Below are positions 1-11,180 of a DNA stretch of 64,000 bases, in pieces; the first letter of the stretch is position 1; each line of letters starts with the position of its first letter. This DNA is from Melanocharis versteri (lineage: Eukaryota > Chordata > Aves > Passeriformes > Melanocharitidae): positions 291,599 to 355,598 of the forward strand of contig VZTG01000478.1 of NCBI GenBank assembly GCA_013397845.1, in the 5' to 3' direction. The notes below the pieces were generated by a model. The model did no database searches. It was not told the DNA's origin and was given only the letters and a program-made list of their open reading frames with translations. The translations under genes and the position numbers were made by a program.

Positions 1-1157
1 GTTCTTCTGTATGCTAAGATGCCTCAAATCGTGTTTCAGTAACAGAAACCTGAATGCATCTGAATGGCTCTCTCTTTTGTATACATTCTTATTAATATTT
101 TGGCTGTTACTGTTTGTTCTCTTATCTCGTTGCTGTTTTCAGCAAATTATTCTTACTTCAACCTGTGATCTTTACCTTTTGTGTCTTCAATTCTCCTCCC
201 GCTGCAGGCGGAAGGGGAGGGAAAAAAGGGGATCAAGAGGGTGGCAGTGTGGTTTGGAGAGTCTCAGAGGGAGCACGAAATTGCAGAGTACCATTCCTAA
301 ACCACAGCAACTGGGAAAGCCAGAGTTTGCTTTTTCGCCTTGGGGTAGACTAATCCTTATGCTATATGAAGTGTTAGGATTCAGTTACAAAGGAAATCAA
401 TGGCTGTACACACAACTGCACTTGTGGGTTGACAGTCTCAAGCTGACTTTTCAAATCTGGAGACATCGCCTGAATATTGCCACATTCCACAAGAAAACTT
501 TCAATTGGAGCAGAAAATAGCATGGCATAAGAGAAATCCTGTTTTGATTTTCTCTTTTTCATTAGGAATTTCAGCCTTTCCTGTACCTTTCAAACTCAAC
601 TCATACAGTCCTGATCTCATTAAGGTATACCATTAGGAAAATAAGCTACTATTAAATGTTTCTTCTTTCAGGAATATAACCCAGAGCCAGTATCTCCAAT
701 ATACAAACAAAAAAAAATTGTAAGGAAGATGGAAACTCTGGAAGGCCTTGATTTTTCATGCAAATGAGTGAATGAATGGCAAAATGGAAGGAATGCATCT
801 CCACAAGCCCACTCTGCAAATGTGTGTTGAGAGAAATGCAGTGCGTAGCTGTCATTATGGCATCTATTGATTTCTGTAATATCACATAATTCTTCAAATA
901 CTTCAATCAATTTCAATTTTGCTTTATTCTTAGGAAAGAAGATTTTAGAAAGGGAATATGAAAATTTCAGGAGTGCTATTACAACTAAGTGTTCCTTTTC
1001 TGATCCCAAAAATTCTTAAACCACTTAAAATTGTTCATTAATGGAAAAATTATCTTGTTTTCATAACATGGTCATAATATGCTCTAATGAAAAAGAGCAA
1101 ATATTGTAATAATAAAAACTATAGTAATATGTCCATATATTATTCTTATGTTTAAAA
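1..1157. other. Noncoding stretch, no gene seen
   Basis: I see no recognisable gene or repeat here. A 169-codon open frame runs from 11 to 520 on the plus strand, but its translation is hydrophobic then basic with no domain I know, and two other frames are open beside it. An octamer word ATGCAAAT occurs at 758-765. The last 150 bases before the CR1 copy are strongly AT-rich. It may be intron if the exon candidate at 2,941 is real. Confidence 0.6.
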
Positions 1158-1570
1158 TCATAGAATGTTTTGGGTTGGAAGGGACATCCAAAGATCTTCT
1201 AGTTCCAACTCCCCTACCATGGGCAAGAACATCTTGCACTTGATCGGGTTGCTCAGAGCCCCGTCCAACCTGGCCTTGAGTACTTCCAGGGACGAGGAAT
1301 CCACCACCTCTCTATGCAACATTTCCAGTACTTCAACACCCTCTGAGTAAAGTATTTCTTCCTTGCAACTAATGTAAACTCTTTCAGTTTAAAGCCACTG
1401 CCTCTTGTCCTGTCACTATCTGCCCATATAAAATGTCCCTCTTCCTCCTTTTTATATAAGCCCCCTTAAGGTACTGGAAGGTGCTGTGAGGCGTCCTTGG
1501 GACCCCAGCTGCCTCAGCCTTTCCTCATAAGAAAGGTGCTCCAGCCTGCTGATCATCTTTGTGCCCTAAC
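1158..1570 (-). mobile_element. CR1 LINE, 5'-truncated 3' end
   Basis: Read on the plus strand, this begins with TCATAGAAT and then the GGTTGGAAGGGACAT block. It continues through the diagnostic CR1 words for CCATGGGCAAGAACATCTTG, AACCTGGCCTTGAGTACTTC, CAGTTTAAAGCCACTGCCTC and GGTGCTCCAGCCTGCTGATC. That is the reverse complement of a CR1 3' end, so the element lies on the minus strand with its ATTCTATGA-type tail at 1,158. About 410 bp survive, which is typical of 5'-truncated CR1 insertions. Compared with the usual copy, a short piece around 1,500-1,515 (the region normally reading 'TTCTCTTCTCCAGGCTGAAC') is missing or scrambled. The copy is inert. Frames across it are unrelated to the reverse transcriptase frame on the plus strand. 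Confidence 0.95.
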
Positions 1571-2940
1571 ATTTCTGAACAGTAGCAGGTCAGTGTGAAC
1601 ACCAACATTAGATCCAGTTCCTAAAACTCTACCTGTGTCAATTTTTCATCTTCAAGGATACGAAATTAATGGGCCACTGGGACTAACTGTGGTCGCGTAG
1701 GTAAATGTTTACTTGGTCAGGCATGCAGACACCATAAATTTACAGATGACCAGGGACAGCTACATATCTTTTTTTTTAATCTTAAGTTTATTAAGCCTAG
1801 AATATAATGTTTTAAGTATTAAAATACAAACCCCCAAATTATATAGTATACAAGTATTTGACTTGTTTAATTCAAAAAAGGATATACAGTCAGCTGGAAT
1901 TTTCTTTCCGTTTTGTCAGCTTAGGAAAAGGTAAAATATAAAATCAAGTCATGGCCCTCACCATCTCTATTTCTGGCTGAACTATCTTCCTCTTGGTTAG
2001 GCTACAGCAGGTCACTTTTCTTTGGCCCCAAGCACAAACTGGATCGATCTAACAGAGATAAGTTGTGTCGCTTAAAGGCCATGAAGCAGGCACCCAGACA
2101 TCCTTCTCTGTACAAGTGACAACTGTGTTGCAGACAAGGTAATGAACACCTGCACATGACCTTCCTTTCCTCAGTTTCCCCACCATTTGAGTGTATTTGG
2201 GATTGGTTACCTCCACAGCACAGCACCTGTTCCCATCTTCAGTTCAGATCCCTCGGTCCTATCTGGATCCCCAGAAAAGCACTGATGAAGACCGTGAAAT
2301 TTTGGCCTCATATTTGGTGGGTTTTTTTCACAAACTACCCTCATTCACACGAAATTATATTTTGCTTTCTCCAGCTGGAAAACCTTTCAGGTCATCTCAA
2401 CTTAATGGAAGTATAAATTACATTTTGGGTTTTATTGTTCAATTGATATGTGGGGTTTTTTTCCTGCAAAATTAAATATTAGTTTTCTATCGAAACAGTA
2501 TATTCAAGCACAGAGGCAATATTTACAGCATCAAGATGATACTTTAGCTCTGACACAGGATGCAATTTAGGACAAAATTCCATCAATTGTTTAAATATGC
2601 CACTACTCTGACCTGTTTGAAGGCTTAAAAAGAAAATATTTAGATTATTGTCTTAACTGCATAATTCTGTGCACTAAGATGCTCTGGTTTTGTTATTTTT
2701 ATCAATCATCCTTTAAAAATAATATCTTATACTGAAACTATATCACTACAAAACGTATATTGTAAAACTTATTTAGCAACAAAAGTTATGTTTTTCGTTT
2801 GGTATTTTTTTTGAAAATGCTAGACGTTGGAGGCAGTGTTCCTTTAAACAACCCTCTCTCAATAGTAGTATTAAGATTTTCTTGTCATTCAAGAATATTG
2901 TAACTCATATATGGAAACAACTTTTTTAATTTTGTTTTAG
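1571..2940. other. Noncoding stretch, no gene seen
   Basis: This stretch is AT-rich with no recognised repeat. A short phrase at about 2,155-2,185 (GACCTTCC then CCTCAGTTTCCCCACC) resembles the middle of a MIR-type SINE but is too short to call. The final 60 bases contain a branch-point-like TAACTCA (2,901-2,907) and a T-rich tract leading to the acceptor of the exon candidate at 2,941. Confidence 0.5.
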
Positions 2941-3050
2941 GCTACATCAAGGCAGATGGAGAAGAAGACGAGGAAAGCAACTAAATGAGAGATGTAAATT
3001 CTTTCCTTCAAAATTGAAGTATTTTGTAATAAACAAAGAGCTAAATTTCT
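2941..3050 (+). CDS. Candidate 3'-terminal exon with short acidic C-terminal tail (partial gene)
   Basis: A T-rich tract (CTTTTTTAATTTTGTTTTAG) with a branch-point-like TAACTCA about 35 bases upstream gives a good splice acceptor ending at 2,940. If the first two bases complete a split codon, the following frame reads Tyr-Ile-Lys-Ala-Asp-Gly, then the acidic Glu-Glu-Asp-Glu-Glu-Ser-Asn, then TAA at 2,982-2,984. A polyadenylation signal AATAAA lies at 3,028-3,033, with another at 3,212-3,217. Splice acceptor, acidic C-terminus, stop and nearby signal together look like the last exon of a plus-strand gene whose other exons lie to the left of the window. Thirteen codons are too few to name a protein, and I do not recognise the tail. 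It could equally be a noncoding RNA exon or chance. Confidence 0.25.
3028..3033 (+). promoter_or_regulatory. Polyadenylation signal AATAAA
   Basis: A canonical hexamer 44 bases after the stop codon of the candidate terminal exon. In AT-rich DNA the hexamer is common by chance, so its value is only in its position. A second copy at 3,212-3,217 could serve as the distal signal. Confidence 0.25.
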
Positions 3051-4632
3051 AGTTGCTAAGAGACCTGCATCAAAACAACTACCTTTTCCTTCTAAATAAG
3101 GACCCAGCATAGACTATGATTTAACTCTTTGTGGTCTCCAGCTCTCCATACCATAACATTGAAAATGAACAAGGGAAAAAATATATTTGTGTAACTACAA
3201 CAAAGACAGTTAATAAAACATAAGGTACATAACTATTTTATTAGCTAATGGTTAGGATGCTATCAAAGCTTGCTATTTTCTTTTCCTCAGGAAAAAATTG
3301 GAACATGTCAGAGTACATAAAATTACTGTTTAATATGATGAACTGTTTTCAGAATGAGACCCTTTAAAGAAACAAAAAGGAATGTTTTGAGCAATATGTT
3401 TAAGTAGTGCCTGTGTTGTACTGACTGACTCTTACGGTGTTGGTGTCTTTGATCCACCATGTAAGAGAATGTGTGGCTGCAGGCCAGCAATAACAACCCC
3501 AGAAACCTTTAAAGAGTCAGAAGCTTTTCCCTTTTTTTTCCCTCCCCCTCTTTTTATGTCAAGGAAATCAAACACACAGCTAAAGGGCATCATAAATATA
3601 TCTGATCACTGTTCAGGGGGTTTCCAAAATGAGCCACTGGAGAGACCATCTTTATTGCAAGGCCAATCCCAGTTTTAATCAAAGCAAATGTGCTTTAAAA
3701 CCTAGTTGATTAAACTGGAGTAAATGTCAAAATAAAGACGGGAGAACAGTATTTACACAGAAGACATGTCCCTCTCATTTGCGCAGTGCCAAGGGCACAT
3801 TTCTGCACTGTTCCAAAAGCTGTCCTATTCATCGGGAAATTTGTCCAGTGCTCTCTTCTGGACTCTGGGAAATGATGAAGAGGAGCCACTGTACTTATAG
3901 TTAGCTTTTCAGCTACTTCGGTGTCTCCACAGGTACTTTGCATGTCTGTCTCTCTCAGCATTCAGTGAGCCTCCCTCCCTTCCTTAACCACAGGACTACG
4001 AGCTATAGTTACTCATCGTTTTTTGGGGCTTTAAGCAGCTCTGCCTGCAAAGCCGAGCTTCCCCACCTAGAATCAGTGCATGTGGTGTAAGTATTCCTCC
4101 AACTGACCTTGTCTCGCTGCAGGTCTAGTGGAAGAGAAAAATGCCAACTCGCAGTTTGATTTAACTTCAGCTCTATAGACAACATGCCATCTAGACGATA
4201 ATTTCTGACACTGGAAGAGGTGAAAATCGACACCTGCTTCCAGATTCTTGCTGACTGCTGAGATGTTTGAGACATTTTGCCAACAGAAAATAGAATATCA
4301 AAAGACAGGAGATCTAGATCAGCAGCCTGTAGGAAATTTGATTGTTACCTGTCTGAACCACATTAGCACGAGTGTTGAGCTTTATCGGTAATGAACAAAC
4401 AGGGTATAAAAATTTTGTGCAAAGGAAACTTATCTAGTAAGAAAAGTCAAAATATCCTAAGTGACTGAGTGGTAGCTGGCAAAAAGCTGAAAAACATCAG
4501 GGGAGTCAAATATATAGCAGTCCTCCTGCCAGAAGTTGCCTCTGTTTCTTCCAGCTTCCTCATGCACCTACAACATTTTAGGAATTATGTAGTTCTCCAG
4601 CTTCTCCTCCTGAGTACTTTGATTATCACAAA
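3051..4632. other. Noncoding stretch, no gene seen
   Basis: AT-rich DNA with a pyrimidine-rich run at about 3,531-3,555 and no recognised repeat. Open frames of 69-88 codons (3,469-3,678 plus; 3,710-3,961 and 4,009-4,275 minus) show no domain or low-complexity signature that suggests coding. Confidence 0.55.
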
Positions 4633-5085
4633 TCATAGAACAGTTTGGGTTGGAAGGGTCCTCCAAAGATCTTCTAATCCAATGCAATTCCTGCAATGAG
4701 CAGGAACATCTTCAACTAGATCAGGTTGCTCAGAGTCCCATCCAACCTGATGGTGAATGTTTCCAGGGATGGGGCATCCACCTCCACTCCGGTCAATCAG
4801 TTCCAGTGTTCTACCACCCTCATCATAAAAAAAAAAATCTCCTAATCTAATTTAAATTGATACTCTCTTAGTTTAAAGCCATTACTCCTTGTGTTATTGC
4901 AGCAGTGTGTGCTAAAATCTGTCCCTTGTTTACCTTGATTCACGTAGAGATAAGGTCTATCCATCACTCTGTACTGTTTGGTGAACCTTCACTGGGAAAT
5001 ACGTGACATTTGAGCTCCTCAGCCTTGTCTGAAGCTCCAGTCCCTTAAGAAATACGAGTGACCTCCAAATTTTGTCCAGCCTTAA
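4633..5085 (-). mobile_element. CR1 LINE, 5'-truncated, diverged
   Basis: The plus-strand reading starts TCATAGAACAGTTTGGGTTG and keeps CR1 3'-end words for 'TCAGGTTGCTCAGAGTCCCA', 'TTTCCAGGGATGGGGCATCC' and 'TTAGTTTAAAGCCATTACTC', so the element is on the minus strand. An internal A-run (about 4,829-4,839) interrupts it. Beyond about 4,930 identity drops, but 'GCTCCAGTCCCTTAA' at about 5,034 followed by a 'TTTTGTCCAGCC' word fits the next part of the CR1-Y-like consensus, so I extend it to about 5,085. It looks older than the copy at 1,158. The right boundary is uncertain by some tens of bases. Confidence 0.9.
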
Positions 5086-8000
5086 GACCATTTCAGTCAC
5101 AGTAATCATAACACTAATGAGTTGTAACTCAGTATGCACAAGCTTTCAGTGTAGTGGAATGGGTTCCATGAGCCCTCTGTTTTGCTCCTTTGCTTCTATT
5201 ACTCATCTAAGTCCATCTTTCATTCCTGTTTTGTGATTTGTTAGGGGATTACATGCAAAAATTTTATGGACTATTTGTCATATTTTTTGATGAAGAGTTG
5301 ACTGCTGTGGGGCTGAGTAGTCCTACTCTCCAAACACTGCTGCTATGCTTGTGTTCAATAATTTCAGTAATTCAAAGAACACCAAACCAGTGCAATGTAA
5401 TGTAATGTTAATTCAGATATATGCTACAATAAATGACTTTTAGCTCAGTAATTTAAAAATACTTGTTAAGAGAAGGGAGAAGGTAGCAGAGAGAGCCCTG
5501 AAAGGCCAACTGCTGAGTCAGGTGTATGGCATAACTCTCAAACACCCTAAATATTTTGATAGGGAAGTTTGGCGAAGAAAGGAAGAGGGAGAAAGATTCA
5601 CTTTTGGGTTTTGGCAGCCCTCTTTCAAAAGTACTGCAAGAAATATTGAGCATGACTGATTCAGCGTGGAATGAAGCATGCAAGCATGAGTTAGACATGT
5701 CAGAGACACACATGATTAATACATCTTTTTCCTCAACAGCTGGCGTGAGACAGCTTATTCTTTTGTTTTGATGTTATCACTGTAGAAACTATCTTACAGG
5801 TGCACATGGGGGTAGTCCAGTTCTTGAAATCAGCTCTCGGACAAGATGGATTCCTAAGTTAACCTGTTAATAAACTGGGGGGTATTTAGTATTAAACTTG
5901 GCCTCTGGGAGACAGCAGCACATATTTGGGAACAATGCTATCAGTATTAGCACAATGATCATCAGTCACCATTTACAGTTTTACATTAGTCTTTGTTTTC
6001 TTAAGTGGTAATTCTGTGTTCCCTGTAAAATATGCATATGTTGTTATCCTAAAAAGACCGATATAACTATTTACTTATTTAATCTTCCATTTACATGCAC
6101 TCTTATGATGGTAATATCCATCTTCTACCAAAATCACAACCTCAACACCATCTAAATGAATTTTTTTTATCCAAAATTATTATGGGAATGGGATCAAAAC
6201 AAGTCACCAAATCACAAACAGTGTTGTTACTGATTATGTAGGCCTGACTGTTTTGTAAGACATTTGCAGATGTTCTAAGTCAGCTTTTCTTTTTAAGCTG
6301 AATAAGAAAGCTTGTTCCCTATACTGAATGCTGTGTCAAAGCAAAATGTTTAGATGTTTTTCTTTTCCTACGGTGGCTGATGGCCACTTGTGTCTGTCAC
6401 ATCACCATTTTTTTGCCTGTCCATTGAATGAAGTGGCACTTCTGAGGGTCACTGTTGATATCTTCAAACCTAAAATAGCTGACCAGTGTCCACAACCTGT
6501 TAAATCAGTAGAGCCTGAGCTGCTTCAAGGAAATTGTGTCAGAAGTTTGCAACGAGATAAATAAGATCAGAACCTGATCCTCCTCATGACAGGTGACGGA
6601 AGAGCAACAGAATAGCCTTGTATCTTCAACCTCCTTTCCGTCTTCCTCAAACCAGACAGATATTTACGGAAAATATTTATTGTAAGAAAATGTCTTCTAG
6701 AAAAATAGCAGATACTTAACATTTATTATGCCTTGAGACGGGCAGGAAATTTATGCATAACTTAAAAATTTTGTCTTTTTAAACCTTTCAAGTAACCATA
6801 ACCATGAATGTTAAGAGTTTCTGGCAGGGTCTGTGTCACCTCTCACGTATGTTTCCCAGAGGCAGCCAGAGAACAAGAGAAAAACTGTTAGCATGAGATA
6901 AGTGCCTTGGAAAACAATAAGCATGACAAAAGACTGAGCAAGTCATGGTTCAGAGATAGCTGTGGATATTAACTGACACGAGATTTAACGTGTCATGCCT
7001 GCCCTTGGGACTGAGAGCAGAGCTGGTCTGTCAGCTAGATGCAACCAACAATGTAAAGCAGGAAAGCAGAAGAAAAAGTGCTTATAATAGGGCTGTTTAA
7101 AATGAGAGTGGTCTCCTGGCTCTCTAGGCCAAGAGGTCTAAACTAAAGAAGGAGTGCCCTGGGCAGGAAAAAGGAACCTGAAGTTAGGGAGGTGATGAAA
7201 CCATGGGGATCAAAAGGATGCAGGGATAAAAAAAGGGTGGGAAAGTCAGAGCATTTCTATAGTGGAGAGGAAATTAAACCAAATGTTTTTATGTGCAAAT
7301 ATTTTTTGCTACCTTTGTACTGACCTGTAAATAGCTCTTTTTGCATATGAACAGTGGGAATGTGTTTAAAATGTTGGTTTAGAATGCTTGCCTTCTTTGT
7401 TGTGAACAAACTGAAGGACTAAAGAAAAAACAATCCTAGTGAGAAGGTAGGAAACTACAGAGAAGATTAGGGAAAAGGGTTGGTGCCAACAATTGTTTGT
7501 AGAAGAAATGGGACTGGTAAACCTCTGATGCCTCCTGGGCAGGAGGGCTGAATTGGAGTGACTACTCCTGCAATGAGCCAAGAATGCATAACTGGAGTGT
7601 TGTCAGGCCCAATAAATCCAGAAGCATCAGTCCTAACATAGTTTTCTAAAACTAGGAGATGTTCTGAGGCCTACTGCAGTCCATTGAAAAAGTTGTTTTT
7701 CTTGGAAATAGAACCTCTTGCTTTCCATCCACTTTTGAGGAACTGTCAGCTGAAGCAAATTCCCTTCTGGGAATGCTGGGTTGCAATCCTGCCCAGCTAT
7801 GGCTGGAGAAGAAAGGGCAAGGTGGACCTTATTTCTAAATAAGCACATTCAGGCAAACTCTATAGGAGTCTGTTCATACAGACCAAAGTCAATATTGTTT
7901 ATAATTGAGCTAATGATATATTAACTTTCTTTTATTATAGTCAGAAGCCTAATTGCTTGCTATAAGATACGAGTTTCAGTACTCCATATGTCAAGTATGC

Positions 8001-9429
8001 CAAATATTCGGAGGAGTGGCACACAGAAAGCTTTACAAGATGAGGTTGAGTGTTTGGCTTTATTTTATTTCCAGTTTTTGTTCCGTGTTTTTTAACGCAC
8101 CCTTTGACTTTTCAACAGCTCTTCAGACATATGACCCATTCAATGGTGTGGTTCAGTGTTACTCTAATCAAAACATGTTAGTCACATGAATATTTGTGGA
8201 ACGCACAGATGACAGCTTCACTGTATGCATCCAGGATGAACTATCTCTTCAGATGAATGACATCAATGTAATCTCTCTGAATTCAGCAAACTATAAGTCA
8301 TGTCAGCTATGTTCTACCAACTTTACAAGACTGTAGGACCCTAATCAATCTCACAGTCATGTTTTTAATCCAAAATGTTTAACCTTGCCCATTTACAATG
8401 TCATGCCTTGAAACTCGCATAGCAAACCAGACTCATTTCCTTTCTTAGAAATTGTCATTAATAATTTCTGCACTTGCTGACTCATAAACAATATGATTGT
8501 CAGGGAAGGGTACCTACTTCCTGAAAATTACTTTCTTATAAAGAATATTATTTTGGGTATTATTTTAAACAGACTGAAAGCAACATAAAATGAAACATTA
8601 AATATTAGAAAGATGCATTACTCTATAGAGGGTAAAGTATTTTTCCTATACATCCACAATTTAGGAGGACAATTTAATCTTCTAGCCACAGTGGTTAAAT
8701 ACCTTATAATACTTACAAGTTAAAGCTGTCTTGTGAGATGGAAACATAATCTGGTCAAAAGAATTTGCATATGGCATGTTGGTGTATTAAGTTCTCCATC
8801 ATAATTAGATGATTAATTTTAAATTGTGTAATTTAAAAAGAAGATAAAATAAACAACCAATAAAATACTCAAAATTCAAAGTACCAGATTTTACAATGTG
8901 AGACATGATCAAACAGAGAATCACACAAATATATCACATCAATGAAGCTATTAAGTATATTTTTGCACTAATTTCAGGGGCTATGCTATTAAGGGATTAC
9001 AGTATAGGCAATATTTTCCAAGACTAAAGAATGTTCCACTGTATGGTAGGTACTGAAGAGAGGGCTAATGAGAAAAAGAGTGATTGTGACAAGCAATTAT
9101 GTCACCTATGTGAATGGCTTAATTTTCTAAATTAGCCACTTTGATAATTATGACATCTCATTTGTCTTTTAATTCCATGAGCTGTGAAGTTTACCTTTGA
9201 TTTTTTTTCCAATCAGATAAGAGGCTTTGATAAGCCAAGGGTCTATTATGTGCCTGAAAAACTCACATTTCAGTCTGCTCATCTGCTCGAACTGGAGAAA
9301 ATAACACTCTTCACAAGAGCTCTCCAAACACGGCTTCCACTCCTTCTATTGGCACTAGCTATTAAAAAAATATTTGCTAAGCAAATTAATAATGTAAATA
9401 AGACTGCAAGTGGGAATGTTTAGTCTGCT
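5086..9429. other. Long noncoding stretch, no gene seen
   Basis: About 4.3 kb of AT-rich DNA without a recognisable repeat, RNA gene or exon. Open frames of 62-86 codons are scattered on both strands with no common frame and no domain. The part after 8,500 is especially AT-rich. Confidence 0.55.
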
Positions 9430-9620
9430 TAAGAGGGAAGGCAAACAAACTGTTTTCAAGCACTTTTTAAACCACTTGAACAACAGGCCATTTGCATACA
9501 AGCAATTAGCATGTTAATTACAAATGATTCTTATCCACTCATTAGAACATTTCTGAGATTCACTGACAAACATGGGCCTTTCTTTAATTATCTTGACTCA
9601 TAGGGGAGTGATAAAGCTTG
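9430..9620. promoter_or_regulatory. Candidate conserved noncoding element, POU/homeodomain words
   Basis: Within 190 bases there is an octamer ATTTGCAT (9,490-9,497), an AATTAG, and two TTAATTA cores (9,514-9,520 and 9,584-9,590). These are binding words for POU and homeodomain factors and cluster more tightly than in neighbouring DNA. The sequence lacks low-complexity runs, which makes it look constrained rather than decayed. In AT-rich DNA such words arise by chance, so this is only a candidate enhancer. Cross-species conservation cannot be seen from one sequence. Confidence 0.25.
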
Positions 9621-9630
9621 TATTTAATTA

Positions 9631-9688
9631 AATTAAAAGGAAAGAGTAGTATCTTAAAGAATTAAAAGAGAAGAGTAGTATTTAAAAT
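9631..9688. repeat. Two-copy tandem duplication, period 29 bp
   Basis: The segment beginning ATTAAAAGGAAAGAGTAGTA (9,632) is repeated as ATTAAAAGAGAAGAGTAGTA (9,661), followed by similar TTTAAA-type ends. The copies differ at only a few positions, implying a fairly recent local duplication by slippage or unequal exchange. No coding or RNA function is evident. Confidence 0.8.
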
Positions 9689-11111
9689 AATTAAGTCTGA
9701 TTTGGGATTTAACTACAGTAATTCTTCTAAATTCTGTGTTCATGTGTAAGACAAATACCCACAGTGTTGTGTATGTTTAATGAAAATTTGGAAAATAAAT
9801 ATTTCAGGCAATTTTTGAATATATTTGTTACTCAGCCTTCATTCTCCATCACAGAATAGGTATGTAATTTCTTCGCAGGGACCAGGCTATCAACCGTGAG
9901 ACAGAGTACAATAGTTAATGACTTATGGAGGAATCTGACAAAATAAAATGCCATTTAACACGTAAACTCATTTGGTGCCATCTTCTCCTCTCTATTTGGA
10001 TGTGCTGGTTGCTATTCCAGCCCAGAGGGAACAAGAGTGGACAGATTGTTCTTTTCAAAATAAAAATACGCTGCATTGTCATTATTTCTGTCATGCCTTC
10101 ATACTGGCACAAAATCAGCAGGAATCAATGAAAAGTAGGCTTTGCTCTCTGATAACAGCCACAACCGGGCAGAATACAGTCCAATTACTTTGATCAAGAT
10201 GTCAATATTTGTGATATCAAAACACATCAAGTCATGCAAGCTTTGTAGTGGGCAAAAGCTATGCTACTTGGTTGAAAAGCAGCAGTAGGTGTGCGTCCCC
10301 ATGTAAAGTGCTTGCAGGGCCCTTTCTCAAAGAGCCTTTTCTGCTCATTTGCTATATAGCAAGGGAGGTTTTTTATTGCTTGTTTTTGCCAAAAGCATTT
10401 TCCACTTTTATTCTAAAAACTACACAGAAGGACATTACAAACTCTCTTGGCCGATGCTAAATGACATGTGTGCAGAAGTTATTGCTGTTCTAAACTGTCT
10501 TTTAAATGATATTGAATCCCTCTGCTCTTCAGTAGGTACCTAGGAGAGACACCAGTTAGCAGTGATGATAAACTAAACCACAGCTTCATGAAAGTAGCCA
10601 ATCCACTTGAAATGTCATGTGTGTTTTTCCAGTGCATTCTTTTTCTGACAAGTTTGAGTGATGATGATACTTTTGGAAGTGTATTTAAAACAAAGGTCTG
10701 TTAATTTTTTTAAAGCCATATGCACTTCAGTTGGTTTACCATATCTTACCAAAAAAGTAATTAAAATCATGACTTCCTGTGTTCCTGTTAGCTCCCCCTT
10801 GAAAACTCAGATGAATGCTAAGAAGTCTCACCATCAAGAATCTCATCTGGCATGAGATACAAACTGATGTCCTCAGTGTGCCCAGATCTCTGAAGGTCTT
10901 GTGAAAGTTTGCAACAGAAATCTTACGGCAGGCTAGGAGACATCTGCCTGTAACAACAGGTCACTGGGCTCTTTTTCATCCTCCTCTTCTGCATTTCTCT
11001 TTTGCCACTTCTCATTCTCCTCCTCAGCCTAGATCTTCTGAAGTGTCTGAGCATCCCTGAGTTTGTTTTGCAATATGTGGAACTACAGCACAAAAACAGC
11101 ACAGTCTTGTG
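9689..11111. other. Noncoding stretch, no gene seen
   Basis: AT-rich DNA with nothing recognisable. Several 64-73-codon frames around 9,915-10,540 overlap on both strands and are chance openings. A pyrimidine-rich block at about 10,970-11,030 translates on the minus strand into an Arg/Lys-rich stretch, which reflects base composition and not a known basic domain. Confidence 0.5.
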
Positions 11112-11180
11112 TACCAGAGTTAGACTAGATGATACCATGACATCCCTTCCCAGCCCAATGATTCAGTGATTATGTGATTA
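11112..11180 (+). mobile_element. CR1 LINE 3' tail fragment
   Basis: The plus strand reads GAGTTAGACTAGATGATACC, then CCCTTCCCAGCCCAATGATT, and ends in a decayed tail (ATTCAGTGATTATGTGATTA) in place of the usual ATTCTATGATTCTATGA repeats. This matches the terminal 60-70 bases of CR1 in sense orientation, opposite to the other copies here. Sequence further upstream is not clearly CR1, so this is an extreme 5' truncation or a heavily eroded copy. Confidence 0.8.

Noticed and set aside
11..520. 169-codon open frame at the left edge
   Set aside because: Composition is hydrophobic then basic, other frames are also open, and no family is recognisable.
2150..2190. MIR-like CCTCAGTTTCCCCACC phrase
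   Set aside because: Too short, and the neighbouring sequence does not follow the SINE consensus.
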